54,196 nt of DNA, taken from NCBI GenBank assembly GCA_035315185.1, contig DATFYE010000103.1:1-54196 (forward strand), given 5' to 3'. Below, one piece after another: positions 1 to 8,376 of this stretch (position 1 is its first letter; each line of letters opens with the position of its first letter). The stretch is from JADGQN01 sp035315185. GTDB taxonomy: Bacteria; Desulfobacterota; Syntrophorhabdia; Syntrophorhabdales; WCHB1-27. The notes beneath the pieces are model-generated. The model ran no database searches. It had not been told where the DNA came from and worked only from the letters and a program-made list of their open reading frames with translations. A program made the translations under genes and the position numbers.

Positions 1-1
1 G

Positions 2-340
2 GGCTTCTCCACCGCTGCGCTTCATAAGAGAATCTTGCTGACCTACCGATTGTCGGAAGGAGCCTATTCTCTTACTCAACTCCGGTACGACCTCAGAAAA
101 ATGAAAGCGAGAGGACTGATCATGCGCAATGGCCATCACTACACCTATTGCCTCACGGACAAAGGCACCAAGGTCAGCCTCATGTTCGTTCTCTTCCATA
201 AGCGTGTCTGCGGTCCTCTTGCCAACAGTCTCTTTCATCACAAACCAACGACGGCGCCATGCTCGATACATAAACTGGAGAAGGCTTACCACAAGGCCGA
301 TGCGTCGATTCAGCACATTGTTGATCTTCTTGCCGCATGA
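2..340 (+). CDS. 3' end of unidentified winged-helix-like protein (partial)
   Basis: The frame is open to the left edge of the window, so the start is missing and about 112 residues are visible. The visible part has the alternation expected of a winged helix: a helix around YSLTQLRYDLRKMKARG, then a hairpin GLIMRNGHHYTYCLTDKG, followed by a basic stretch with FHKRVCGPLANSLFHH and a helical tail ending QHIVDLLAA. The phrase 'LRKLKARGLI...Y.LTDKG' is typical of DNA-binding winged helices, but I cannot name the family. It lies on the plus strand, opposite to the transporter operon that follows, and its end is separated from that operon by a repeat-rich gap. Function is not assigned. Confidence 0.6.
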   Translation, partial: GFSTAALHKRILLTYRLSEGAYSLTQLRYDLRKMKARGLIMRNGHHYTYCLTDKGTKVSLMFVLFHKRVCGPLANSLFHHKPTTAPCSIHKLEKAYHKADASIQHIVDLLAA

Positions 341-381
341 GAATACTTGTGAGAGATAAATTCTCAGAATAGGTCATGTTA

Positions 382-488
382 GAATCTAAACAATATCGAA
401 TCACCAAAATCCAAAGCGACGCCAGAACCAGGTCTTCAGCGTGGAACCTTTGATATTCGAACTTGTTTAGGATTTAGATATTCGATCA
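382..488. repeat. Simple-unit inverted repeat (type A)
   Basis: A left arm (382-405, TCTAAACAATATCGAATC) is echoed in inverted form by a right arm (452-488) containing GATATTCGAACTTGTTTAG and a second ATTTAGATATTCGATC. The arms are imperfect and built from short recurring words. It is the first of seven such intergenic structures in this window, each with different word content. The rest of the 341-646 gap holds two palindromes and a possible terminator. Confidence 0.55.
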
Positions 489-549
489 CCCGCTAGCGGG
501 TACCCGGAATTTAAAACACAGGACACACACCCGCTGCGTGGCTACCCGG
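488..549. repeat. Pair of CCCGC-palindrome/GGTACCCGG repeats
   Basis: Positions 488-507 read ACCCGCTAGCGGGTACCCGG, containing the perfect 12-bp palindrome CCCGCTAGCGGG. A diverged copy follows at 529-549 (ACCCGCTGCG then TGGCTACCCGG). Another close copy, ACCCGCACGCGGGTACCCGG, lies at 14706-14725. They look like a short dispersed palindromic repeat; function unknown. Confidence 0.55.
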
Positions 550-611
550 AAGGTATACACGTGAAGGCGAATTGGTATTAGACCAGCGCGCAGACCGACC
601 TAAACTGTTAC

Positions 612-645
612 ACAAGGGTTTCTGACCTCAGAAGGGTTTTTATTT
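612..645 (+). terminator. Possible terminator of the left-edge gene
   Basis: A short perfect stem TTCTGA/TCAGAA (620-625/628-633) is followed by GGGTTTTTATTTTT. The T-rich tail is on the plus strand, so it would end transcripts coming from the left-edge gene. The stem has only six base pairs, so support is modest. Confidence 0.35.
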
Positions 646-646
646 T

Positions 647-1615
647 TCACTTCCTTAACCCTGTTTGTTTGGCGATTTTAGAAAATCTCTCAACCTCTCC
701 TTTGAAATATGCCCTCAACTTTTCTGTTCCCACCTGCAAATCGATGTCATAGTTTAATCTTTTGCTAGAAGCTGCCACCTCAGGATTTGCCAGAACCGCC
801 TTTAAAACATCTTCCCAGGTCTTAATGACTGCCTGTGGCAAGCCTCTCGGCCCCAATAAAGTGATGATCAAATTGACATTAACCTGCGGATAATTCTTTT
901 CAGCAAAAGTGGGAATACTGGGAAAGCTCTCCAGACGCCTTTCTGTACAAACCGCAAGACCTCGAATCCTCCCAGCCTTCATTAAAGATTGAGAGGTGGA
1001 TAAGGAGCCAAACCAGAAATCGATATGTCCACCTAAGGTATTGGTGATGCCTTCTCTACTGCTGCTGATGGGTACGTGTCGGAGGTCAATTTTGGCAGCA
1101 GCCTTAAATAGCTCAAGGGCAAAGTAAGGCTCTGACTGAATCCCTGAGGTGCCGCACGTCAGAGCCCCAGGCTTTTTCTTTGCATACTCAACCAAATCAT
1201 CAAGTGTCCTAAATTCTGATTCATTTCTGGTCGCAATAAGATTCGCTTGGTAGGCTAACAAAGCAAGTGGGTCGAGCTCCCGTGCATCCTTAGGATCGAT
1301 TGCAGGCGCTATGGTGATGGGAGCTGAACTGGTTCCCAGTAAGGTATAGCCGTCATTCTTGGAATTAGCAACAAAATCGGCCCCCACTAATCCACTTGCA
1401 CCCGTCCGGTCTACAACAGTGACCGGCACCTTCATCATCTTTGACAGTTCATCCGTAAGGGAGCGGAAGAAAAGGTCGCTTGAACCACCAGCCCCAAAGG
1501 GAACTACTATCTGAATTGGCTTGCTCGGATACTTTTCCTGTCCGTAACCGACCGTGTTAAACCTAATCCCTAATACCGTCGCAATGAGAACGATCCATAA
1601 TATCTTCACCTTCAT
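647..1615 (-). CDS. tctC: TTT substrate-binding protein TctC (Bug family)
   Basis: 322 residues, the usual length of periplasmic Bug/TctC receptors that hand carboxylates to a TctAB membrane pair. The N-terminus is a signal peptide (basic MKVK, then a hydrophobic run to about residue 22). It is followed by the family hallmark YPSKPIQIVVPFGAGGSSD around 29-47, where the first binding loop lies, and later by GASGLVGADFVANSKNDGYTLL (about 93-114). The ATG at 1615 has a GGGGGTAG ribosome site just upstream. It is the last gene of a five-gene minus-strand operon after a molybdenum hydroxylase and TctB-TctA, so its ligand may be the hydroxylase substrate or a related acid. The ligand cannot be read from sequence. 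Family assignment is firm. Confidence 0.93.
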   Translation of the reverse strand: MKVKILWIVLIATVLGIRFNTVGYGQEKYPSKPIQIVVPFGAGGSSDLFFRSLTDELSKMMKVPVTVVDRTGASGLVGADFVANSKNDGYTLLGTSSAPITIAPAIDPKDARELDPLALLAYQANLIATRNESEFRTLDDLVEYAKKKPGALTCGTSGIQSEPYFALELFKAAAKIDLRHVPISSSREGITNTLGGHIDFWFGSLSTSQSLMKAGRIRGLAVCTERRLESFPSIPTFAEKNYPQVNVNLIITLLGPRGLPQAVIKTWEDVLKAVLANPEVAASSKRLNYDIDLQVGTEKLRAYFKGEVERFSKIAKQTGLRK

Positions 1616-1667
1616 TTCGCTACCCCCTAATAATCTTATTTTGCCTTTTATAAATTACTTTTCCCTC

Positions 1668-3170
1668 CTACTCCTCCATGTTTAAAATATCTTCCCCCAG
1701 TTTCTTTTTGCTAAGAAATGATGAGAGGAGTATCAACAAGGCCATCCCGAAAAAGATTGCAGAAATTGGACGCTGGAAGAAGACCAAAAAACCTCCTCTC
1801 GATATAATCATGGAACGATGGAGCGCATTTTCCATCATTGGGCCTAACACCAAGGCCAGAATTAGAGGGGTTGCTTCATAGTCGAATTTTTTCATCAGGT
1901 AACCCATCACACCAAAGATGGTCATGATGTACATGTCTGTAAGGCTGTTATTAATGGTATATGACCCAATGAGGCAGAAAAGGATGATCAGTGAGAAGAG
2001 GATACCATAAGGTATTTTGAGAATTTTCACCCAGATGCCTATTAAGGGGAGATTCAACAGCAGCAACATCACATTGCCGATATACATGCTTCCGATGACC
2101 CCCCAGAAAACTTGTGGGGATTCTTTGATCAGCAACGGACCAGGATTTAATCCATAGATCATCAGGGCTCCCAAAACAATTGCACTGGAAGCTCCGGCAG
2201 GGATGCCGAGGCTCAGCAGAGGTACCAATGTCCCTGATGCGGCAGCATTATTGGCTGCCTCTGGTCCGGCTACCCCCTCAATCACTCCGGTTCCAAATTT
2301 CTCCGGATATTTAGAAAGTTTTTTCTCCAGAGAATAAGAGACAAAGGTAGGAATCACCACACTAATCCCCGGGATAATCCCCATAAAAAAACCGAGGATG
2401 GAGGCACGGAGCACAGGGAGAATAGAATCTTTCCAGTCTTGCAAGGTTGGTAAAAGCTCCTTGATTTTAGTTTCAAAAACCACTCGACTGAAGGACCTCT
2501 CCACTGTGATCAGGACTTCAGAAACTCCGAAAAGACCGATCACCACTTGGGCTAAGCCTACTCCGTCCCTCAAAGCCAAGACCCCATAGGTGAAACGGGG
2601 GTGACTCGAGATTGGGTCGAGTCCGACAGCTGCCAGGATAAGCCCGAAGGACATCATCATCAAAGCCTTGGCTATAGAGCCGCGGGCTAAATAAACCACG
2701 ATGGTTAAACCGCATACCATCAGGGAAAAATACTCAGGGGGGCCGAAACGTAAGCCAAACTCTGCCAGGGGTGGAGCTATCAATACCAGTCCAAAAAGAG
2801 TCCCCGTTCCTGCAATAAAAGAAGCGAAAGCAGCCATCCCCAGGGCTGGTCCCGCCCTTCCTTTCCTTGCCATTGCGTAGCCATCCATACAGGTTATGAC
2901 CGAAGATGCTTCTCCGGGAATATTGACCAGAATGGACGTGGTGGAGCCACCGTACTGTGCTCCATACATTATCCCTGCAAACATAATGAAAGCAGAAACG
3001 GGCGGAACGTGAAAGGTAACAGGCAGCAGGAGGGAGATGGCTCCGACCGGACCAATGCCTGGGAGTACTCCGGTCAACGTGCCAATCAAAACGCCGATGA
3101 AGCAATAAAAAAGATTAACTGGATGCAGTGCCGTACCAAGGCCCATCACCAGATTCTGAAAACTCTCCAA
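1668..3170 (-). CDS. tctA: TTT large membrane subunit TctA
   Basis: 500 residues, standard for the 12-TM TctA permease of tripartite tricarboxylate transporters, which use an ion gradient for uptake. The two diagnostic motifs are clear: GTLTGVLPGIGPVGAISLLLP (about 29-49) and GAQYGGSTTSILVNIPGEASS (about 69-90). A second PGIS region and AANNAAASGTLVPLLSLGIPA occur in the C-terminal half, reflecting the internal duplication of the family. The start is TTG at 3170, chosen because AAGGAGG sits six bases upstream; no better ATG exists before the first membrane segment. It follows tctB by 11 bp and precedes tctC by about 50 bp. A second tctA lies at 50195-51703. Confidence 0.95.
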   Translation of the reverse strand: MESFQNLVMGLGTALHPVNLFYCFIGVLIGTLTGVLPGIGPVGAISLLLPVTFHVPPVSAFIMFAGIMYGAQYGGSTTSILVNIPGEASSVITCMDGYAMARKGRAGPALGMAAFASFIAGTGTLFGLVLIAPPLAEFGLRFGPPEYFSLMVCGLTIVVYLARGSIAKALMMMSFGLILAAVGLDPISSHPRFTYGVLALRDGVGLAQVVIGLFGVSEVLITVERSFSRVVFETKIKELLPTLQDWKDSILPVLRASILGFFMGIIPGISVVIPTFVSYSLEKKLSKYPEKFGTGVIEGVAGPEAANNAAASGTLVPLLSLGIPAGASSAIVLGALMIYGLNPGPLLIKESPQVFWGVIGSMYIGNVMLLLLNLPLIGIWVKILKIPYGILFSLIILFCLIGSYTINNSLTDMYIMTIFGVMGYLMKKFDYEATPLILALVLGPMMENALHRSMIISRGGFLVFFQRPISAIFFGMALLILLSSFLSKKKLGEDILNMEE

Positions 3171-3181
3171 TCTAATCCTCC

Positions 3182-3640
3182 TTAAACGCCCAGAATGCCT
3201 TTGGGGAGCTGGGCATTCAGCAAGATGTCAAAAACTATATATGACCCAATGGTTACTAAGGAGGCGATCAGGATTGCAGTCAAACAGCGCTGTCTTGAAA
3301 CCCCCAAAAGAAAAAATACCAAAAGTAAAAAGGTACATAAAACAAAGCCGACCGAATTTAAAAGAAGAACATAGAAAAACATGCTCCCAAGGACAAGGAC
3401 AACGTTCTGCCAGCGCACCTCTTCCGGAGCAACGGCGAGAGTTTCCCCTTTTGGGGGTTTTAGCAGCGCCTTTACCAAAACCGATAAGGACATCACTCCC
3501 AAAAGCAGGGCAGCACCAAATGAAAAGTAGCCAGGCCCAGGCGTATGCCAATTCCCCAAGTCAAGGCGATATGACTCAATAGCAATATAGATGGAAACCA
3601 ATAGCCAAAAACCAGAACTGTAAATATCTAAACGCCCCAT
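3182..3640 (-). CDS. tctB: TTT small membrane subunit TctB
   Basis: 152 residues with four predicted membrane segments (roughly 10-22, 37-58, 75-105, 120-140) and the TctB-family phrase LGNWHTPGPGYFSFGAALLLGVMSL near residues 28-52. TctB is the poorly conserved partner of TctA in the inner membrane. The gene begins 15 bp after the stop of the molybdenum hydroxylase and ends 11 bp before tctA, so co-transcription is very likely. Confidence 0.88.
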   Translation of the reverse strand: MGRLDIYSSGFWLLVSIYIAIESYRLDLGNWHTPGPGYFSFGAALLLGVMSLSVLVKALLKPPKGETLAVAPEEVRWQNVVLVLGSMFFYVLLLNSVGFVLCTFLLLVFFLLGVSRQRCLTAILIASLVTIGSYIVFDILLNAQLPKGILGV

Positions 3641-3655
3641 AGCCTCTACTCTGCC

Positions 3656-6460
3656 CTATGCTTTGCGTTTCTTTAGTTCAGCAAATAAATGCTCCTTTAC
3701 CGGAAGCGAACGGACCCGGATTCCAATGGCATCGTAAATGGCGTTGGTGATGGCAGGAGCCGTTTGAACAAGGGCCGCCTCCGAGATTCCTTTTGCACCG
3801 AAAGGGCCATGGGGTTCAGGCTTCTCCACGAGGACATAATCGATCTGGTCCGGGATGGACTGAATCCTCGGAATGCCACACTTCCCGAGACTATTCGTGA
3901 TGATGAAGCCGTCTTTCATGACAAACTCTTCACTGAACACATAACCCAATCCCATGACCGCACTCCCCTCCAATTGGCCTTTTATGACCTTGGGATTGAA
4001 GGCCTTGCCAGCATCATGGGACAGGATCATCTTAAGAACCTTTACGGTGCCATCATTATCGTCAACCTCCACCACGGCCACCTGAGCTCCATAGCTATAG
4101 CTGATATAATTTCTGTAAAGGCTCTCTTTTCCCATCCTCTCTATCTCTTTAGGGTCTTGACTCACGTACACCGGGCTTTCCTTGAGCCGAAAGCTTCTTG
4201 GAGAATGGTAATCGAACACTTCCCGAACCTCTATTCCTAGACTTTCGGCTGATTGATGAAGCTCTCTTAGTGAGATGGCCCTCTTACCGTTCTTTTTGTT
4301 GAAAAACAGATCGCCTTTCAGACCGAGGAAACCTTGGGGGGTCTCCGAAAATTCAGAGGCCAGGGAGAAGACCCTGCTTTTAAATTTCTCCCCTGCCTTC
4401 ATCACAGCGTTCCCGACCACAATTGTCTGTCGTTGAGAGGTCCCCTGGCACCACTCCATCATATGTAGGGTATCTCCGGTGAGAATGTCAATTCGATCAT
4501 AATCAATCCCCGTTACTTCGGAGGCGATCTGGGCCATCACGGTTCTTGCTCCCTGGCCCATGTCGACCGCGGAGACTGTCACCTGAACCCTTCCATCTTT
4601 CATCAATTTAAAAATCGCACCCCCCCGGTCATCCGTTAACCCGGTAATCCCGATGTTTTTCCATCCTGAGGCAACCCCCATCCCGATCCTCTTGCCGGGT
4701 CTGCGCTCATAGGGAGGCATAAGATCGACAAGCTTTTTGGCTTCTATGAGCGTCTCCTTTACGGCAACAGCGCTTCCCATTACTTCGCCTGCGATCGTCA
4801 TCTTCCCTTCTTCGAGAGCGTTTTTCAAACGGATTTCAAAGGGGTCAATCTTCAACTCACGGGCTAAGGTATCGATGAGAGACTCAATGGCGAAATGGAC
4901 CTGGTTGACCCCATACCCCCTGAAGGCCCCTCCAAGAACATTGTTTGTATAAACCGCACGGCCTTCGAGATGGTAGGTCGGCCAGTAATAAGGCCCTCCT
5001 CCAAACATCACGGACTTCTCCATGACTGACGCACTGCATCCCACATAGGCTCCTGCGTCAGAAGTCAAGCAGGCCTGAAGAGCCGTGAATATTCCTTCTT
5101 TCGTCGCCCCTATTTTGTATTTCATATAGTAGGGGTGTCTTTTGGTACTCATTCGAAACGATTCTTGCCTGGTGAGAGTGATTTTGACCGGCCTCTTGGT
5201 CAAGAACGCTCCTAAGGCGAGTACGATTTCAATAGTGAGATCGAATCTACTGCCGAAAGCTCCTCCCATGGGCAATCCGATCACCCTCACCCTCTCTTGC
5301 GGGAGACAGAGGTTGGTGGCAATTTCGTCGCGCACTATGAATGGAACTTGAGTACCGATCCAGATAGTCACTCCTCCATCCGGTTCGGCAACCCCTAATC
5401 CCGCTTCAGGTTCCAGATAACCGTGTTCCAGAAAAGGGGTTGTGTATTCGTCCTCGACAACGACACTTGCTTCTTCGAACCCCTTTTCAACATCTCCTAA
5501 GCTGAGCTCCGTCTGTCCACAGATGTTTCCCTCCTCATGAATCTTTGGGGCATCCGGCCGGAGGGCGTCCGTGGGTGTTAAAACAACAGGCAACGATTTG
5601 AAATTGACTTTAATTTTGTGGACCGCCTCTTCCGCTGCCTCTTTAGTTTCAGCGAAAACTGCGGCAATGACATCCCCAATGAACCGCACCTTACGATCTG
5701 CGAACACCGGTCGATTCCCCCCATACCGGTTTGGTCCGGGGACATCTTTACTCGTCAGGATCTTGTGAACCCCTGTTACCTCTTCCGCCAAAGACGTGTC
5801 GACTTCCAAAATTTCTGCATGGGGTAGAGGAGACAAGAGAAGCTTTCCAAAAAGCATTTCTTCTCGGTAAAGGTCATCAGAAAATACCAACTGGCCCGTG
5901 GCCTTATCGACCACCTCCTTCTCCAGGGGGGACTTTCCTAAGGGACCCTCTCCAGAAGATGGACCAGCGAATGTCCCAAAAGAAGCCTCTTCATGGCCCC
6001 GTAAAATTTTTGCTGCTTCCTGGATAGCGGTGATGATGGGATAATAACCTGTGCACCGACAGAGGTTGCCTTTTAAATATTTCTTAATATCCTCTTCGGT
6101 AGGATCAGGAGTTATATCAAGAAGTCCCTTCGCTGTTAGGATCATTCCTGGTGTGCAAAAGCCGCACTGGATGGCACCGTGACGGATGAAGGCCGCCTGG
6201 AGGGGATGAAGCGCATCGTCTCTTGCCAAGCCCTCGATCGTGGTAACCGCCCGACCACTCGCCTTCAAGGCTGGCACAATGCAAGAGTGAATGGGCACGC
6301 CATCCAACAAGACCGTGCAGGCTCCACATTCGCCCTCTCCGCATCCATTTTTAACCCCTTTGAGGTGGAGACGCCGACGCAATACGTCGAGCAGCGTCTC
6401 AGAAGCCTCTACCTCAAGTTCCGTGGGCTTTCCATTAACAGAAAAAAACAGTTTTTCCAG
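3656..6460 (-). CDS. Fused [2Fe-2S] and molybdopterin subunits of a xanthine-dehydrogenase-family hydroxylase
   Basis: About 934 residues combining two proteins that are often separate. The N-terminal part is the small iron-sulfur subunit: a plant-type [2Fe-2S] site with Cys 40, 45, 48 and 60 (GCGEGECGACTVLLDG) and a helical [2Fe-2S] site with Cys 99, 102, 134 and 136 (QCGFCTPGM...NLCRCTGY). From about residue 170 it is the molybdenum-cofactor subunit, with GGAFGSRFDL and a C-terminal GPFGAKGISEAAL that supplies the family's catalytic Glu. Such enzymes hydroxylate heterocycles, aldehydes or aromatic CoA esters with water. I chose the CTG at 6460: AGGAGG lies nine bases upstream, and it restores the FFSVNGKPTELEV strand every such ferredoxin domain begins with. 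The TTG at 6382 would delete it. The FAD subunit is immediately upstream and tctBAC downstream. Substrate unknown. Confidence 0.9.
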   Translation of the reverse strand: MEKLFFSVNGKPTELEVEASETLLDVLRRRLHLKGVKNGCGEGECGACTVLLDGVPIHSCIVPALKASGRAVTTIEGLARDDALHPLQAAFIRHGAIQCGFCTPGMILTAKGLLDITPDPTEEDIKKYLKGNLCRCTGYYPIITAIQEAAKILRGHEEASFGTFAGPSSGEGPLGKSPLEKEVVDKATGQLVFSDDLYREEMLFGKLLLSPLPHAEILEVDTSLAEEVTGVHKILTSKDVPGPNRYGGNRPVFADRKVRFIGDVIAAVFAETKEAAEEAVHKIKVNFKSLPVVLTPTDALRPDAPKIHEEGNICGQTELSLGDVEKGFEEASVVVEDEYTTPFLEHGYLEPEAGLGVAEPDGGVTIWIGTQVPFIVRDEIATNLCLPQERVRVIGLPMGGAFGSRFDLTIEIVLALGAFLTKRPVKITLTRQESFRMSTKRHPYYMKYKIGATKEGIFTALQACLTSDAGAYVGCSASVMEKSVMFGGGPYYWPTYHLEGRAVYTNNVLGGAFRGYGVNQVHFAIESLIDTLARELKIDPFEIRLKNALEEGKMTIAGEVMGSAVAVKETLIEAKKLVDLMPPYERRPGKRIGMGVASGWKNIGITGLTDDRGGAIFKLMKDGRVQVTVSAVDMGQGARTVMAQIASEVTGIDYDRIDILTGDTLHMMEWCQGTSQRQTIVVGNAVMKAGEKFKSRVFSLASEFSETPQGFLGLKGDLFFNKKNGKRAISLRELHQSAESLGIEVREVFDYHSPRSFRLKESPVYVSQDPKEIERMGKESLYRNYISYSYGAQVAVVEVDDNDGTVKVLKMILSHDAGKAFNPKVIKGQLEGSAVMGLGYVFSEEFVMKDGFIITNSLGKCGIPRIQSIPDQIDYVLVEKPEPHGPFGAKGISEAALVQTAPAITNAIYDAIGIRVRSLPVKEHLFAELKKRKA

Positions 6461-6469
6461 GGTAGCTAT

Positions 6470-6476
6470 CCTCCTT
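6470..6476 (-). promoter_or_regulatory. Ribosome-binding site deciding a CTG start
   Basis: The minus strand reads AAGGAGG here. The only in-frame codon at proper distance (nine bases) that can start translation is CTG at 6460; the alternative ATA at 6469 is too close. No ATG, GTG or TTG occurs in frame before the first conserved strand of the ferredoxin domain. Confidence 0.65.
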
Positions 6477-6486
6477 AAAAGATCAA

Positions 6487-7389
6487 TTACAAGCTGATGG
6501 AGCCAGCCAGATGGATAGAGTCGCCTTGAGCTCTCGCGATCGCCGTCTTGAGTAATCGCTTTATCAGTGTTCTGATCAGATCCCGGCGGTATTCCGCTGA
6601 ACCTCGCAACAGGCTGTCCCTTGGGTTCGCCTCCTCACTTGCCACGGATGCGGCTTCCTCCAGAAGCTCTGCAGTATCACATCGAGCTCCCTTCACAACT
6701 GCCTCAGTCCTCTGAGCCCGGAAAGGGCGGTCCGAAACCGGACCTAAGACGATCCTGATGTCTGCAATGCTCTGTTCACGTAAGGACACCCAGGCTGCTC
6801 CATTGAGGACAGGCAGACCCATGGCGTTGCGAGGTGCAATACGCAGAAAGGCCGATCCTTCCCCGTCCTTTGCAGATGGGAAAGAGAGATAAGCTAATAC
6901 TTCTCTCGAACTGTCAACACGGGAATGACCTATTCCCGCATATAAATTTTCGACAAGGTCTGCCAATCCCTCTTGGGCCGAAATGATCCTTGCCCTTGCT
7001 CTGAGCGCGATGAGCGCTATGGCCCCGTCAGCCGCAGGTTGAGCATTCACCACATTTCCAACCAGAGTAGCGATATGCCGTATTTGAGGCGAACCAATGG
7101 TTGCACAGGCCTCTGCCAAGCAGGTCCCTGATTTCTGAATGAGGGGGGAAGAGGCACAGGCGGCATGGGTGACTCGAGCACCTATGCGAATTTCTTCACC
7201 CTCTTCCACGATCCCTTCCAATTCCGAGATTCGTGTTATGTCGAGAAGCGCGATGGGATTGCACTCTCCCCTCTGAATGGCAAGAATGAGATCTGTTCCT
7301 CCTGCCAGGATTCGCGCCTCTCCAGAGTATCTCCCCAATTCCTTTACGCAGGCTTCGGTTGTTTCAGGGAAGATATATCGTTGAACCAT
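6487..7389 (-). CDS. FAD-binding subunit of the molybdenum hydroxylase (CoxM/XdhB type)
   Basis: 300 residues, normal for the medium subunit that carries FAD and passes electrons from the [2Fe-2S] centres to an acceptor. Two FAD motifs are visible: ARILAGGTDLILAI (about 25-38) and GSPQIRHIATLVGNVVNAQPAADGA (about 98-122). It has no extra cysteine-rich loop of the kind that carries a [4Fe-4S] cluster in 4-hydroxybenzoyl-CoA reductase, so the sequence does not support that particular enzyme. It is the first gene of the five-gene operon. Its stop is 27 bp before the fused subunit, and the ATG at 7389 has no strong ribosome site. A promoter should lie in the decayed region upstream, but none is convincing. 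Confidence 0.9.
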   Translation of the reverse strand: MVQRYIFPETTEACVKELGRYSGEARILAGGTDLILAIQRGECNPIALLDITRISELEGIVEEGEEIRIGARVTHAACASSPLIQKSGTCLAEACATIGSPQIRHIATLVGNVVNAQPAADGAIALIALRARARIISAQEGLADLVENLYAGIGHSRVDSSREVLAYLSFPSAKDGEGSAFLRIAPRNAMGLPVLNGAAWVSLREQSIADIRIVLGPVSDRPFRAQRTEAVVKGARCDTAELLEEAASVASEEANPRDSLLRGSAEYRRDLIRTLIKRLLKTAIARAQGDSIHLAGSISL

Positions 7390-8376
7390 CCTCTACGACC
7401 TCACGATAAGACGCTCATCACCAAATGCAGCCCCTTCTTTATCCTGAGCCAATATTTCATATGGATTGGCTAGAGAATCTGAGGCCCAGAGCCGGGTTGA
7501 TTCACTCTTCTAAGCGATTCAAGAACAGACTGTAATGTCAATTTCCCTGGAACGCCTTTGATCGGATTGGATCGCATGATGTGGGTTCGATTCCCTCCAC
7601 CTTCGGCTTCAATCTCAATAATCGATCCTGATAAGAACTCGCCTTTTAACGTAGAAGGATTCTACCACTGTGTTTTCAAGCTGTCTACAGGAAAAGTTCA
7701 ACAATCTTTGTGAGACTGGATTTACCAAGTCGTCAAGCAGCCGATTCCGCTGAAATCGGAGAGGTAAGGAGCCTATCATTTGCGAAAGTCGAGCCGACTC
7801 CTTTACTCCATCACCGGCGAGAGAGCGCGTTTACGGGTGCTCGCCGAAGATGTTGACAAAGCCCTATTGGAGGGGTACAAAAATACGTTGATGGATAAGA
7901 ATCACTTACCCTTCTTTTCGATAATGCTGGGTCAATTATAGCAACAGCTGAACGGCCATGGTGCCACGATCTCGCCCTGCAGATTTTTCACATTCCTCAT
8001 CGGCTTCATAGACTTCTCCTTCCTCCTTAAGCCCAAGCTACTAATCCATGGATAGTCATTCTCACAAGAGCAGTCAAGCAGTGGGGAGCGTCTTCTTTAG
8101 TTCCCCGCACTACTCGGACCCCGGGTCTTCATCGAAGAGGTCCGTAAGGGTAACGAGACAGCTATACCTCACGATTACCAGTTCAAAGCTTCGCCATATT
8201 GGCCCGTTGCCAGTATGAAAATTCCAGGAAGCACTCATCGGGGTTCCAAGAGTATTTCTAACGCCTATTAGCTCTCGAAAGTTGATGGGATGGAGGCAGT
8301 TCTTGCGAAACAGTGGAAATCAGGGCTTGAAGAAAGCCCGGAAAGGGATGGATGCGACGGAGCGCTAGTAAAAGCC
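7390..8376. other. Gene-free decayed region
   Basis: About 1 kb with no convincing gene. Three scraps are visible. A tRNA-like T-arm GTGGGTTCGATTCCCTCCAC lies at 7581-7600 with no cloverleaf around it. An open plus-strand fragment of about 57 codons ends at TAG near 7940 (...RARLRVLAEDVDKALLEGY...). On the minus strand, 7932-8009 is a 25-codon open frame starting MKPMRNVKNLQGEIVAPW behind a strong GGAGGAAGGAG ribosome site; it stops soon, as if it were the beheaded start of a lost gene. The base composition changes just beyond it: the ABC operon at 8377 is visibly richer in G+C. Confidence 0.5.

Noticed and set aside
6487..7389. Assignment of the molybdenum hydroxylase as 4-hydroxybenzoyl-CoA reductase
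   Set aside because: The FAD subunit lacks the extra Cys-rich [4Fe-4S] loop that marks that enzyme, and no CoA-ligase gene is nearby.
7581..7600. A complete tRNA gene
   Set aside because: Only a T-arm-like word is present; no acceptor, D- or anticodon arms can be folded from the preceding 80 bases.
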